This document shows positions 27,801-40,000 of a stretch of 64,000 nucleotides of DNA, in pieces. Positions within the stretch are counted from its first letter, which is position 1. Every line of letters begins with the position of its first letter. The notes beneath the pieces are model-generated. The model did no database searches. It saw only the letters and a list, made by a program, of their open reading frames with translations, and was not told the origin of the DNA. The DNA lies in contig CM048851.1 in the NCBI GenBank assembly GCA_026545225.1, positions 31,247,956-31,311,955 on the forward strand, read 5' to 3'. The position numbers and the translations under genes are program-made. This DNA comes from Cornus controversa (taxonomy: Eukaryota > Streptophyta > Magnoliopsida > Cornales > Cornaceae).

Positions 27801-30174
27801 TGAATTCAGAAGCCCGGCATAAGAAAAGTTGATGAGCATGAAAAGCATAAATAATAGTTTACTGAAAGGTCCTTTATATGGCAGAACTTTTATTATTGTA
27901 AATTCAAACCAACAATTTTTACATTATAATTAGTGAATTTAAATTCACTTCTTCATTGTTTGTGAGAACAAAATTGCTCTAATTTCATATTTATGCTAAG
28001 TTTACATCCATGTATGTCTTGAATAATTAATCTGCTTAGCTTCTGCAGAGATTATTAGACCTTGCGCGTGTACTAGGATTTTTTCTAGGAAACACGTTCA
28101 AGATCGTTCAACCTCAAAAGATGGTATACACAACACTGCATCGAATTGAGATTGAGGACATAGAAACAGAAGCATTATATTTACATAGCCAAAAAGAGGA
28201 ACTTTTGCATATATAAAATATAGAGAAAAGGAAGAATTGGGAGGATGAGGAGAAGGACAAAATTGCATTTTCCATTACTCTAGAAACTCCTTTATCCTAA
28301 CCGTTAACAAAATTATAACTACAACTAGAATATGCAAGTCCAAGAATAAAAAATATTGACAGATTTACCACAGTGTTCCTATTTGCCTCATCCATCAATG
28401 ATGCACCAGCAAGCATTTCTTTAATATCAATTCCCTGGAACAAGAATTGCTTATAAGTATGATAGTTCTAAAATATAATCAAACTCTGAAATTGAAGATA
28501 ACTCACCTGAAGTGCTGCTGGAAGTAGACCAACTGCAGACATTTCAGAAGTTCTACCACCCACCCAGTCATACATAGGAAATCTAGCTAACCAACCCTCA
28601 ATTCTTGCAGTATTGTCTAGTAATGAATTCTCTTGTGTGATAGCAACACCCTGTGCAAGAACGGATGTCAGCAACAAAAAACACTTTTATCCAGAAAATT
28701 ATTGGCGGCAAACAATCCATTGTATACGTGAACTACCAGCAGGTTGTCTAATATCTGCCAAGTTACTAGAAATCTGGAATAAATTGTTATACATCATGCA
28801 TAGAATAACAAATGCATTACAGTGTCAGCAAACCTTAAACAAAACCTCAAGGCTCAATCAAAATTTACACGAATATATACCCGTAGCTAAGCAACCATAA
28901 AAATCCATATTGTTTCTAGTGCTTCTAAGCATCAAAATTGTTATCACAAACTATCAAGAATTAGCATTATAACACTTAAAAAACAAATTTAAATAGATGA
29001 AGCTACAATCTAATATTCTGACAGTACAATAACAATTTTACTTTCTAATTCCTATAAAATATAGCAAGTATGGAACCAAGTACCATAAAAGGCTTAGCCC
29101 CAGTGGTATCTCCTCCTCCCAAGTGGAAGGCTGAGGGTTCAAGTCCCCAACGATACAGATGGGCACATGTGTGATTTACTTGACAAAAGAAAAGTGATGA
29201 AAGCAACTACCATAAAAAGTAAGAAAGTTTCAGGGAAAGAAAATTTCCTTTGCATACAAAACTTGAACATATTGGACAATTGGAATCACGAAACATGAGG
29301 AAACTACAGAAGGATATCCAGAAGTTCAGAGAGAAGCAACTAAAAGAGGATTCCGAACAGCATAAGAAACTCAACCAACAACCATTAAACTACACCCAGC
29401 ACCTTCTCAAGTCTTAATATATCTTATATCTGAACCTTCTCTCCAGTTTCATACCGAAACAGAATTTTATATTTATACCCTGAAGAGAGAAGAAAATAAA
29501 TAAAAGCAGAAACAAGAACCTGAGATCAAAACCTGTTTTGCAAATTCCAGGCCAGCTTCACGGAAGGCCTTCTGTACTTCCAATAAACCATTTCTAGTTT
29601 CTGGAGTACCTCCGCTCTAAGTACAATAGAGTACAACATCATATAAGCAACACACTTAGAAGACAACCCGTAAAAGACAAATTAACAAAAAAATTAGAGA
29701 TTATTTCCAGACCTTTGAAGTCACTACTACAAGAGTAGAAGCCAACTCAGGGCCAAGCTGTGCAATTTGATGATCAATGCCAGCTGGATCTGTATTGTCA
29801 ATGAACCTTATCTGGCAACATGGAAAGAAAACATTATTTAGGCATCCACACATTCTCAAACAAGAGAGAGAGAGAGGAAGGGGGGGGGGGTGTGGAGGAG
29901 AGAGAGAACATAACAGGAATTATAAAATTGGCCAGAATAAACAGCATTGAGTAACCAAGATTTTTCATTCACAATTGGGGGTCAGGATATTTTCTTTAGT
30001 TCATTGATATTGCCAAGGAACCCTTTGGTCCTCATGGGTAATCTAAAATTTAAATAAATAAAAAAAATCATTGAAACTATAAGGAAAATGCTCCCTCCAA
30101 AACAACATATAGAAGATGATTTTCCATATATATTATCATTATCATCCTTGTCTTTATCCCATGCAAATGAGGTG

Positions 30175-30211
<37 letters not shown>

Positions 30212-31944
30212 AAAAGATCAATATCCACTTTTTATCTAAAATTACTGATATAGAATTTATTTATTTCACTATACAATTTGAGGATTGGCATCTCATAATA
30301 GAATTGACTACATTATTAGGCTGGAAGCACTTTGAGGCCATGATGGAACAGTAAACATTAGCCAGATGGTCTTCAATATGATAAAACAAGTCAAATTTAA
30401 TAAATTCATGTCCAAGTTATTTATTCTAACTATCAAGTACTGCATATATTTCACCCAGAAGGCTGTTAAGGCTTGCACTGCCTCTGGGAGCACTTTGCAT
30501 CCACCAGCCAAGCTACAGCCAGAACTTATTGCAATACTCATGATGATAAATTTCAGCTAATATATTATCAACCATCTTGGATCCCTTTTAATTTCTTACT
30601 ACAAGAATCATTCAACCAATTCTGATCAATAAGAATTTGGCATTCAAGTAACACAAGAAATGTTATGAGCAGAAAATTGAAAAACTAAACCTAGTGATCT
30701 TTGATAATACATTAGGAGTAGTAATACAGACCTTCTTACTAAGTTGATCAAGAAAAGAAAAAAAGGGATGTTGCCCACGCGTTAATCACATGATCGGACA
30801 AGATTCATACCCTTTTCTGGCAAGTGACAAGATTCATAACATACAAACAGGAAAGGAAATAATATGTTATATAGAACATATAGACAGATATATAACTAGA
30901 AATAGTTGAAAAATCCAAGTGGCAGGAGTCTAATTAGAAATTTAGAACAGTAACAATAGCTTCAATAAGAATGACAAATCAAAACAGTAGCACAATTATC
31001 ATTAAAAAATGTTATAAGAAAACTCTTCATATACCTTCAAAGGAGGATTATCTGGAGCCAGTGCCTCCGCAACAAACTGCGGTCCAAGAGCAGAACCTCC
31101 AATTCCAACACAAAGTATATGCGTAAACCGACCTTCTGGAGAAGACGGGGGCTTAATCTGCAGTTTAATGTCAGATAAGAACACAGGAGACAAACTGATC
31201 AAACCAGCATAAATATATATACACACACAGAGATGTATATATTGCTGTCCATGGTCAACCATAAAACGAAGTTGAATTCATCAACATTTCTAGAATAATA
31301 ATTCAGTGCCCAGACGATTCTCTAAAATCTGAACACTCTATAGAAAGTAGTGAAATGAAATTGAGTAGAAACTGACCTTACCCTTGACGACGTCGTCCGC
31401 AAACTTGCAGACAGCTTCAAGCGTGTTCTCAATCTGCAATCTCAGAAACGAGTTCGGCGCGAGCCTAGGACTCCTCAGCCAGTAATGACCAACCATTCGA
31501 CCCTCGTCTGGATTTGCAATCGCGCCCTTCTCGAGCGCCTCCATGGCTCGAAACGCGGCTTGAAACCTCGGCTCCATCTTCTCCACGAACTCGTCCGTAA
31601 ACCCTATCCTACTCACGTCCAAATACAACCCTAATTCCTTGTGCTGGTACAGCCAATCCACGTATCTTCGCCACAGCGATCTCGCATCTTTCTCTAACCC
31701 TTTCTTTTCATTGAATAACTCGTCACTGTCGGTCTTGGACAGACTCGCCGGAATGTCCCGAGCGATGGACTGAACCGAAAGAGTCGAAGTCCGATCGCAA
31801 CATCGATCAGAGAACTTTGATCGATTCGGAAATGCAATCAATTCTTTGCGAAGTGAAAGTGATATTGAAGACGGTGTTGCTCTGGAGATGAATTTTTCTG
31901 GTTTGAATGTTGATGATGAAGAACATAGGCCTGAGATTGACGCC

Positions 31945-31946
<2 letters not shown>
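21836..31946 (-). CDS. PGI1: glucose-6-phosphate isomerase, plastid form (14 exons, 630 aa)
   Basis: It interconverts glucose-6-phosphate and fructose-6-phosphate, the step that feeds Calvin-cycle carbon into starch in the plastid. Exons: 31377-31946, 31035-31157, 29713-29811, 29533-29616, 28507-28650, 28369-28434, 27364-27432, 27148-27255, 25773-25825, 25553-25691, 23475-23631, 22903-22981, 22089-22155, 21836-21970; all GT-AG, 1893 nt with stop. Residues 1-60 are Ser/Arg-rich and poor in acidic residues, a typical transit peptide. Sugar-phosphate site: VGIGGSALG (207-215) and VGGRTSE (Arg325). By alignment to the animal enzyme from memory, the catalytic Glu is in VMESLGK (409), the His in DQHAYIQQL (438) and the Lys in GVEAGKK (543). 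The Arabidopsis enzyme has 613 residues, so the length fits. It looks intact. Confidence 0.97.
24144..24400 (-). mobile_element. LINE (L1-type) 3' end, 5'-truncated
   Basis: On the minus strand the stretch ends in a run of about 17 A after TTTACGTATC. Upstream it encodes the C-terminal end of a plant LINE ORF2: [16 protein letters not shown], then WVNGHN and [10 protein letters not shown] followed by a stop. It lies in the intron between isomerase exons 10 and 11. It may extend to about 24585, where a SINE begins. Confidence 0.65.
24590..24725 (-). mobile_element. probable SINE
   Basis: On the minus strand GGTTTACTGGTAAGTG acts as a box A-like motif and CAGATTCAAATTC as a box B-like motif about 35 nt later. 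The spacing is that of a tRNA-derived SINE. It sits beside the LINE fragment in the same isomerase intron. No clear target duplication was found. Confidence 0.45.
25189..25546. repeat. perfect 179-bp tandem duplication next to a splice donor
   Basis: 25189-25367 and 25368-25546 read identically. The pair ends 6 bp from the donor of isomerase exon 10 (exon boundary 25553, intron begins GTTAGC). The donor itself is not duplicated. The absence of visible differences means a very recent event, or an assembly artefact. Confidence 0.9.
29091..29203 (+). mobile_element. SINE with target-site duplication
   Basis: Box A is TTAGCCCCAGTGGTA and box B is GGGTTCAAGTCCCC. The flanks CAAGTACCATAAAA (left) and CAACTACCATAAAA (right) match at 13 of 14 positions, the length expected for LINE-driven insertion. 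It lies in the intron between isomerase exons 4 and 5. The body resembles the SINE at 50036-50150, so both belong to one family. Confidence 0.8.
29870..29910. repeat. GA-rich/poly-G simple sequence
   Basis: A GAGAGAG run, then an uninterrupted G run and more GAGAG, just upstream on the + map of isomerase exon 3, inside the 1.2-kb intron 2. Confidence 0.85.
30177..30208. repeat. (TA)n microsatellite
   Basis: About 15 TA units in isomerase intron 2. Open frames made of Ile-Tyr repeats across it are artefacts. Confidence 0.95.
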
Positions 31947-31987
<41 letters not shown>

Positions 31988-32090
31988 ATGAGAACGAGGA
32001 GAGAGAGAGATTGTTAGTCCATAGGGGAGTTAGAGGAGAGAGGTTTTCGTAAGGTAGTCAGCGCTCTCGCTGGAAGAAATTTTATAAAAA
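31947..32090 (-). promoter_or_regulatory. isomerase promoter and CT-rich 5' leader
   Basis: On the minus strand a TATAAAA box (within 32081-32090) is followed 100-140 nt later by the ATG at 31946. The leader between them is pyrimidine-rich, with about 17 CT units ending right at the start codon. A TATA box this far from the ATG predicts a leader of roughly 100 nt. CT-rich leaders are common in plant genes. Confidence 0.6.
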
Positions 32091-32479
32091 AATCTCTCTC
32101 CTGTGCGGGCTTCACAAGTTGATTGGTTGGTTGGGAGTGTTTCGTGTATTTACAGGTATGGCCCTTTATTGGTTGTTTATATTACGAGAATGTCCTTCGA
32201 TATTCTTGATATGTACGATTCACGAAAAACTCGAGACGAGATACAGACAACAATTACAATGCTCCGAGCCTCATAATTGCTGACCTGTCATATATTATGC
32301 CAGCTCATCATAGAATCAATTGAGAAAGTTATCCCACGACAGTTGTCATTTTAGACTAACATTTTCAGGGAAATCACAAAAGGTTACAAAACTATAATAC
32401 TTTTTTTCTAACAAATAAATACACAATGCTCTTGAGAGACTCAAACTCAATGATGCCGCGAAGTGTCGAACACCTCCCG

Positions 32480-33491
32480 CAGGGCCGGCTCTCGGAATCT
32501 TAAATAAAAACGGGTCCAAAAGCAATTTTTCAAATAAAAAACTTTTTTTATATATAATTTTACAAGTGCAAAAAAATATATATATATTTTATTAAAATAA
32601 CACAATCGACACAAACATTTTGTTTGTGTATTATTTTTTTATAAAAAAATTGAAAGGCTCCTTTTTTAAATTGAAACAATTTTTTTTTCTTTTTTCATAC
32701 CTAAAGTCAAATTTTCGAGTAGACATAAGAAAAATAACTAACTTTATAAGTAAATACTCCAAGTAATCTTCAAACTCCAAGTTATCAATCTCTCTTTGAT
32801 TCGAATTTGGGATTACAAAAAATATAAATAAAAAATTACCGAACATCAATAAGGTTCATTTATCTTAAATAAAATAGAAAAATGGTAATAAAATAAGACA
32901 ACACAAATCACTTAAATTAATTAAAACAGAAAAATAGATTAAAAAAACACAACAAAAATCACTTAAATTAATTAAAACAGAAAAAAAATATTAAAAATAT
33001 ATATAAAGATAGCATGCATGAATCTGTAGAAGAAAAAGAAGAATAGCATATGTATTTGTCCCAGCCCTCAATTCCTTCTGTATACAATAGTCAACAGATG
33101 GTGTATTTAAGTTTTTTTTTAATTCCTCTCTTACTTCTTTTTTCTTTTTTATTCCTTTTTCCATACCAACATTTATTTCTTTAATATAGCGCTCTCTCTC
33201 TCCTCTCATCACTATTTATTCTACTTATATCTCTCATTCTTTTTTTCTTTTTCTTTTTTCAAAAAGGCAAAGGTATCTCTGATTCATGTTGCATACATAT
33301 ATTTATATATATATATATATATAAATTGTTTTTTTGTCCTCATACATACATATATATATAATTTGGAGGCCCGACATATATATGTTTATATATATATAAT
33401 TTTTGTTGGTATATATATATATATTTGGGGCTCCTTGAAATGTGGGGCCCAAAGTGGCCGCCTAGGTGGCCTATACCCAGGGTTGGCCCTG
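32480..33491. mobile_element. non-autonomous hAT-type element, about 1012 bp
   Basis: The ends are CAGGGCCGGCTCT and, in reverse complement, CAGGGCCAACCCTG. The 8-bp flanks ACCTCCCG and ACCTTCAG match at 6 of 8 positions. The interior is very AT-rich, with several TATATA runs and no transposase. CAGGGCCGGC ends are typical of plant hAT elements. The divergence of ends and flanks suggests an old copy. Confidence 0.75.
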
Positions 33492-33620
33492 ACCTTCAGA
33501 TCTGATTCGAACACGTCATGACACTTTTAAGAAAGTGTCTGTACATTAGAGCCCATAACTAAGAAGCATGCTCATCTAACTTGCTTGATGGAGAAGTTTA
33601 TAGTCTCTTGACCTTTTAGA

Positions 33621-33790
33621 TATGTGATGTCCCACATTGTTCAGGGCAGATTTTTTTGGCACTTATAAGGGAGAATGTTTCCTACTTGTGTAAAAATATT
33701 TTAAAAACTATGAACATTAAGAGTTTGCAAAGCTGATAATATCTACACAGTATGAGGTGGAGCCTAACAAATAGTATCAGAGTCATTTTT
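33621..33790 (+). mobile_element. LTR-element remnant (fossil)
   Basis: It begins GATGTCCCACATTG, contains CTTATAAGGGAGAATG and GCTGATAATATCTACAC, and ends with ATAGTATCAGAGTCA, which resembles a Met-tRNA primer-binding site next to an LTR end. This order is common in short plant LTR elements. Only one LTR-like end is present. No coding part remains and the copy looks old. Confidence 0.45.
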
Positions 33791-33949
33791 TAACCAGAAA
33801 TGGGAGGATTATGCACAAGCCCATAAGGCTAGTGAGAATTACAAAGGGAGAAATTTGGAGAAGATAGAAATTGGAATGAGACTATCTTCCAAGTTCTAAT
33901 ATAGCAGTTTAAATTATCAAACGATGATGTATTTTCCGTAGCTACATCC

Positions 33950-34112
33950 ACAACATTTTAAAAGTGGACAAAAGTTGTTCATAAGGCATTACTAGTATGA
34001 TCGACAACACCAACTCACTCTAGATTTCTTCAACGTTTCAAAAGTGGACAAAAGTTATTCATAAGACATTACCAGTATGATTGACAACACCAACTCACCC
34101 CCAAATTTCTTT
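33950..34112. repeat. imperfect tandem duplication of about 80 bp
   Basis: 'aaaagtggacaaaagtt', 'ttcataag.cattac', 'agtatgat' and 'gacaacaccaactcac' occur twice in the same order, at about 33958-34033 and 34038-34110. Confidence 0.75.
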
Positions 34113-34552
34113 TCTAAAATTGCATAAGCGACATCCACATTTGACTTGAAAGATGATAGTGGTATATGAACTTCATGATAAGATTTATAATATTATTCTT
34201 TACAATACAGTAATTGTGACCAAAAAAATTGCAAAGATGTATATCATGGTGATGTTTTAACCATTTGTGGTCTAACATTAATTGAAATCCTACTGTTTGG
34301 CTCAAAATGTGCTCCAAGGATATATCTGTAATTATTGAGACTGTGAGGATGCCAAGAACATTAGGTCCAAATTTGTGGCTAAAGTTGAGTTATCAAGATC
34401 AAATCAAATAAGTCTGTAAATGGCCTTGTGGTTTGGCTTATCTAACTTTGCGACTGTGGAGAACAAAAATAACCCTCATGCAACAAAACAAACCATAAAG
34501 TAAGCAAGCTAATAATTTTAAGCAAAAAGTACCCTAATGATGATCAGTTATA

Positions 34553-34770
34553 ACTAGGGCAGTAAATGAACCAAACTTTCAACAAAGAGCTCGAGCTTGA
34601 CTCAACAAGGGCTCGGTTCGTGGTCGTTTGTTTAGTAAACGAACCAAGCTCAAACATAATTTTCAAGCTTGATTATTAAATGAGATAATCTCAAACAACC
34701 CCTAGCTCGACTTGTTAGTTCATAAACATGTTCATGAACAAAGCTTGTGAACGTGATTACATATATATAA
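34553..34770. mobile_element. decayed fragment related to the 55.3-kb hAT-type element
   Basis: It starts AGGGCAGTAAATGAACC and holds GAGCTCGAGCTTGA, AAACGAACCAAGCTC and TTCATGAACAAAGCTTG. The same motifs, inverted, fill the 3' half of the element at 55310-56350. No intact second end was found. Confidence 0.45.
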
Positions 34771-36605
34771 TATATTATATAAGTTAAAAGAAATATTCCA
34801 TTTAAATTATATAGTCTCACTTTGATTTACACTTAACTCTAGCCCAAACAATATGTTGTACTGTTTTTAAACTTAACTTAGGTCAACCAACATCCTAATA
34901 TTAGTCTAGCCCATAAATCATAAAGCCTATATTGTGTACATTACAAACTCCAACACAACCTTACTTTTCTTTCCAAGTATGAAATGTTTGGAGCCAATGA
35001 TACAAGTGTGAAAGTAGGTGTGTTGGTGCAAAGACCTTTCATCCTCTATAAATGAGTTATATTTATAGTGTTGGAGAAATAAGGCCCACACTTAGACGAG
35101 CACCACTTGATGATTGTGATAAAGTTAATATGGATAAGTCATCTACCCACGCGAGGAGTTATCTGTGGCATGTAGCATGGTTTGAAATCTCCTACTCTAC
35201 AACTTAAGATTCCTCTTGAGATATTTTCAAATCCACTATGCCTTACGAGTGGAGAGCAAACATTTACAAATGAGCTTACAAGTTCAATTCTTTCTCTTGT
35301 TAAGTGAAGTATTTTACTTGGGTTTCTAAGGTTTCATCAACTCTTTTACAAATAATACAGAATAAGGTTTATAGCATAATAAATATCTCTCAAAGATTGA
35401 TATGCAAATCAAAGCTCATAAGACTAAAGTTGTAAATGAATCACAAGTTTAAAGCTCAAATTTTAGTTGAATGAAAGTGAGTAAAGCTTGAGAAGAGTAG
35501 ATGAATATTAATGCTTGTATATATGATAGCTCTACCTCACAAATACATAATAAGACTCATATATATAGCCCCTCACAATAATAAAGTTGTTGGAGGTAAT
35601 TGACAACATTAAATGCGCCAAAGTAGTCGTTCAATTTCGAATTGAGTAAAAAATAGTTGACTTATACTTAAAGTCAGTCGACTGTTTTTATTTATTTATT
35701 TATTGTTAAGTCAATTTTTTCATAACCCTCAAAAGGTCACAAACTCACAAAAACAATAAGTCGACTATTTATGTAAAGTAAGCCAACTTTAGTCAACTTC
35801 CTTGTGACTATAAGTCAACTATCTCATGCTCATTTTGAAAATTATAAAATTTGAAGTCTAAATAAGCCTAAAAACATTAAGAACTTTGAAAAAATGTTTC
35901 AAGGAAATCAAGTTCTATATCAAGACACTAAGGATCAAACGACATGCATATGGTCTTTGATATATTTTAGATAATGAGCTTCAAACATGACATTCAAAAA
36001 TAACTTTACAACATGTACCTAGCTCTCACCATTATCTATTTACCTTAATTCTTCTTCTTTGAAATTTGTTTATTTAAGCTTGAGGTTCCATCTTCTCCTT
36101 TGTTGATATTATCATAACATCTTGAGTATGGACAATTATCCTAATCAATAACTCAAGTGGATATTTGTTAACAACATCTTTAATGGTTTGTTATCATTAA
36201 AAGTAATATTATACTCATAGTTTGAAACCTTTGGGTCAACATTGCCCATTCAGAGCATGTCCTTTGATTTTTGTAGTTGTATTAGTAAGGCCGATCATGA
36301 GAGTTTTGTTGTTTAGTGGGAAATTATTATGATATCGTGGCAGCCATGGGATCTAACTGTGGTTGCTTACAGTGATACGTTATTTGTTTGAACTCGGTCT
36401 TATATCTTTCACCTTTTTACGATCATGGATCCCAATTGGAGTGATGTCCCGTTATTGGAATCAAATGTCCCAATTTAAATGCAAACACCTACTAATTTGA
36501 CAAGATATTTTAAAACAAGATGGTGAAAATTTGAATTTGACTTCAATAACAATCAATTTAAAAACAAATTATTGAGAATTAACAATGTTTTATCTATTCA
36601 TGTAT
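34771..36605. other. intergenic stretch without a recognised gene
   Basis: AT-rich DNA with no exon-like reading on either strand and no transposon ends that I can recognise. Scattered short open frames lack family resemblance. Confidence 0.5.
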
Positions 36606-37065
36606 GCTCTTTTTTTTTTTTTTTTTCTAGCAAAGAGATAAATTTTATTGATTAAATAGAGAGAGACAATAGTCATTTTGAATCTCCATCATTACCATGG
36701 AAGGGAGATTCTCAATAGTTTTATCAACAAAAACTTTTGGAACACAATACAAGCTAAAAAGTGAGCAACTTTATTAGATGACCTATGTGAAAATTTGAGA
36801 GCCCAAGACTGATTCTGCCCCAAAGTTGTTGCAAAATCATAAACCACATTCAACGACGACAAGGGAGCCAGACAAACACTATTCGCCATTGCCACTATAT
36901 TTTTTGCACCAGATTCGAATATGATGGATCTAGTGGACCACTCTTGAAGAAGAGACATAGCCCAACAAATAGTTATTGCTTCCGCCACCGTCGCATCTCC
37001 AATATGCTCAAAATAGTCGGTGCCTGCTTCACCTCTACTAACCTTGAATGTATTCATATCATGGT
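36606..37065 (-). mobile_element. LINE 3' end with RNase H-like domain, 5'-truncated
   Basis: On the minus strand an open frame (37057-36692) reads as the RNase H-like domain at the end of plant LINE ORF2: GEAGTDYFEHIGDATVAEAI, then WSTRSIIFESGAKNIV and KFSHRSSNKVAHFLA. It is followed by a short 3' UTR (TTTATCTCTTTGCTAG) and a poly(A) run of about 18. The rest of the element is missing upstream, as usual for 5'-truncated insertions. Confidence 0.8.
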
Positions 37066-40000
37066 ATAGTATATACCACCAAAAGCTATAGACTCGTGGT
37101 AGATTCTCTCTCTCTCTCTCTCGATCAAAATGGGAGTTTCTTGTTTCTTACCGAAGAAAATAAAAATAAAATCATGGTAGTACATATCTTGAGACTTTTT
37201 GTGGATTGTCATTGTGAAAGTATCTCATTCTCATCGAAATTTTACAATAAAATTAATTTGTTTTCAGTTTAACTATTCAATGTCTTATGCTTCGTTTGGT
37301 AGAAAGGAAAGAAACGGGGTGGATGGAAGACAAAATGAAGGAATAAATTTTCTTTGTTTAGTAGAGATGAGGCAATGAAAGAAGAGAAAAATAGATAGAT
37401 GAGTTAACCATCTTTTCACAAATTTTCATCCCTCTAAATATGGATGCAAGAATTCCATCCCTCCAAATATGAATGAAAGAGGTAAGGAAGAAAGGGAAGA
37501 CAATTAAAGAAGTTTTAAATTACAAAACATGAATTATAACATAATAAATCTTCAAAGAAGGTCTCTAAATAGTGATGGACATAATAGTAAAAATAAATTA
37601 AAACTATCTATTCTTTTCTCTTCTTACCAACAAAGTAAAATACTAGTTTCTTCTCTTCTTTTTCATCCAATCAAACAAAAAAAAGAAAGGAAGAACAAAA
37701 AGATGTCTCATTCATTCAAATTATTCTCTCATTTCTATCTAATTTTTTTCTTCTTTTACTAGACGGGTATTAGTAAACATTTCCAACCCATCTCCTCACC
37801 CATGAATCATCATCATAGTCATTTAATGTTATACCGACACTTTTTAATTATAATCTAACATTTAGTCACATGTTTGATGAAACTTTTACTAAAAATTCAA
37901 CTCCTATTACCATATGTGAAAAAAGAATAAAAGTAATAGTAATATCGTTTGATACAAAGGCCTCCAAAGCACCTAACAAAAAGATCACCTGACTTTCAAA
38001 TTTCAATCTCTGTTGTAGACTAGGCACTTTCAGCTCCACTGATACTGATAGCTACATTTTCAATACTTGCTAGTGTTGCATGGGTCAAGCCAGTTGTTTC
38101 CTTTCAAAGGTTGATTTGCATTCTTTATTCTAGCCCCACCCACCAATTAAGTTGTCCCAATCGGCAACCACAATTATATAAATATAAATATAAATATAAA
38201 TATAAATGAGAGCATTCACGATTTCACGACCCTCTGATGCATTATGGTGAGACAGTTTCTTGCTTGGACAAAAATATCATTTTTGAAAAATTTATTCAAG
38301 TGAAGTAAGCCATACCTAAAAGTCTGAAATCCAATACACAACCAAACGCCACATGATGTCATGCATGCACATGACATCAATAAGAGAAAACGGTGGTGTT
38401 GGAAGTGGTGGGGATTAAAGGTGGCGGTGGTGAAACTGGTGGCGGCGGTAGATGGGGAGGTGTGAGAATGCAAAAAGGGAAGAGAGAAATTAATTACAAA
38501 AATATAGGGCATAAAGGAGATTTCACATTAAAAAAAATTTTATTTGAAAAGTAATAAAATATTAAGGGTAAAAGAGATATTTCACATCATAAATTAACCT
38601 CCATCAAGTTACTGAAAAATCAAACATAGCTGCCTTGTCTAATTAGCCCAAACTTGAAGGATGTCAATGTAGTTTATCCTAAAATAAATAAATAAATAAA
38701 TAAATAAAAAGAGAGAAAATAAAGGTAAGAGAAATGGTAGATAGAGTGGTGGTAATTGACACATAAAAACAAAATAAGATATAGACATTCAAGGCTAGGG
38801 AAGAGAAACTTTAGGGTCTGCTTACATCAGTTTTGAGTTTTTAGTTTTCAATAATAGTTTTCAGAGAAAAAGAATAGAAAATAATTTTCAGTTTTCTAGT
38901 CTCAAAATCTGTTTTATTGAAAAAATTAGAAAATGGCTTTCAGAGAACAAAAATTTTAAAATTTGTTTGGTTTTTGAACACAGAAAAAAAAAATGTTTGA
39001 GATGATTATTTTTCGACTTTGTTTCCAATCACTATAGTCTATTTTTTAGATGTTAACTGTTAATGCAATATTTAATAGTAAATATGAGAGTTCCATTGCT
39101 CTTTAAGTATTTTTAAGCTAATAAGGATTAATTGCACAAATATAATATTACAAGTTTAAATAGAATATAAGAGGTACAAGACATAGTTAAGTTTAAATAG
39201 AGAAAAATATATACATGATTTAGTTAAGTTTAAATAGAGAAAAAGTGGTATATGAGCTACTTTTGGTGTAAAATCATTAAGTTGAGTTTTACATAAGCAA
39301 ATAGGAGCCAACAGAGTGGATCTTCGAGAGGTTCCTTGTATTTTCAAAAAAAGCTCCAAAAATCTTAGAGAGAGAGAGAATCCAAAAATCTGTTTTTTTG
39401 AGTGATAAATCAAGCCTGACTTATTTTTATTTGAACGGTTATACAAATTTCAACTCATGTTCCAGACCAATCCAAAAAATCCAACCGGTTTATATATATA
39501 TATATATATATATATGTTGGGCTTGGTCATGCAAGTTAAGGAATTTAAAAAAACTTCTCATAATTTTTAATATATTCCCTTGTTCAATATAATAATAAAA
39601 AGAATAAACAATGAATAAAATAAAGTAAATAAAAATATTCTTTAAACACTTTTTAAAAAGTTAAAGACACCTTTAAATCCCCCCTATCTAATGAAAGGGA
39701 AGTAGCTCTCATTGCTCCTCAGCTTTTTCAAGCCTTTTTTTTTTCTTTTTCCCCCGAATAACTTTTTATAAGTTTATTTTATGTGATTATGTTTTATTCC
39801 TAAATTTCACTATCATATTTGTCCATACATATTTGGAATAAAATTCTGCTGTGTATATTATTTACTAATAATATTATTTTAATTAATGAAATTAGAGAAG
39901 GAATATGTGCTAAAATTAAAAATTTGGAAAGAAACTTCATAATTAAAAGAATTAAGATAAGTATGAATAGATCTGAATATATGGAGAGGCTTAGCGTTTG

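Noticed and set aside
29091-29170. tRNA gene
   Set aside because: Boxes A and B are present, but no cloverleaf with a paired acceptor stem can be drawn and the target duplication marks it as a SINE.
38216-38512. Minus-strand ORF of 98 codons
   Set aside because: Its composition follows the local GGTGGC repeat, and no homology or exon signal supports it.
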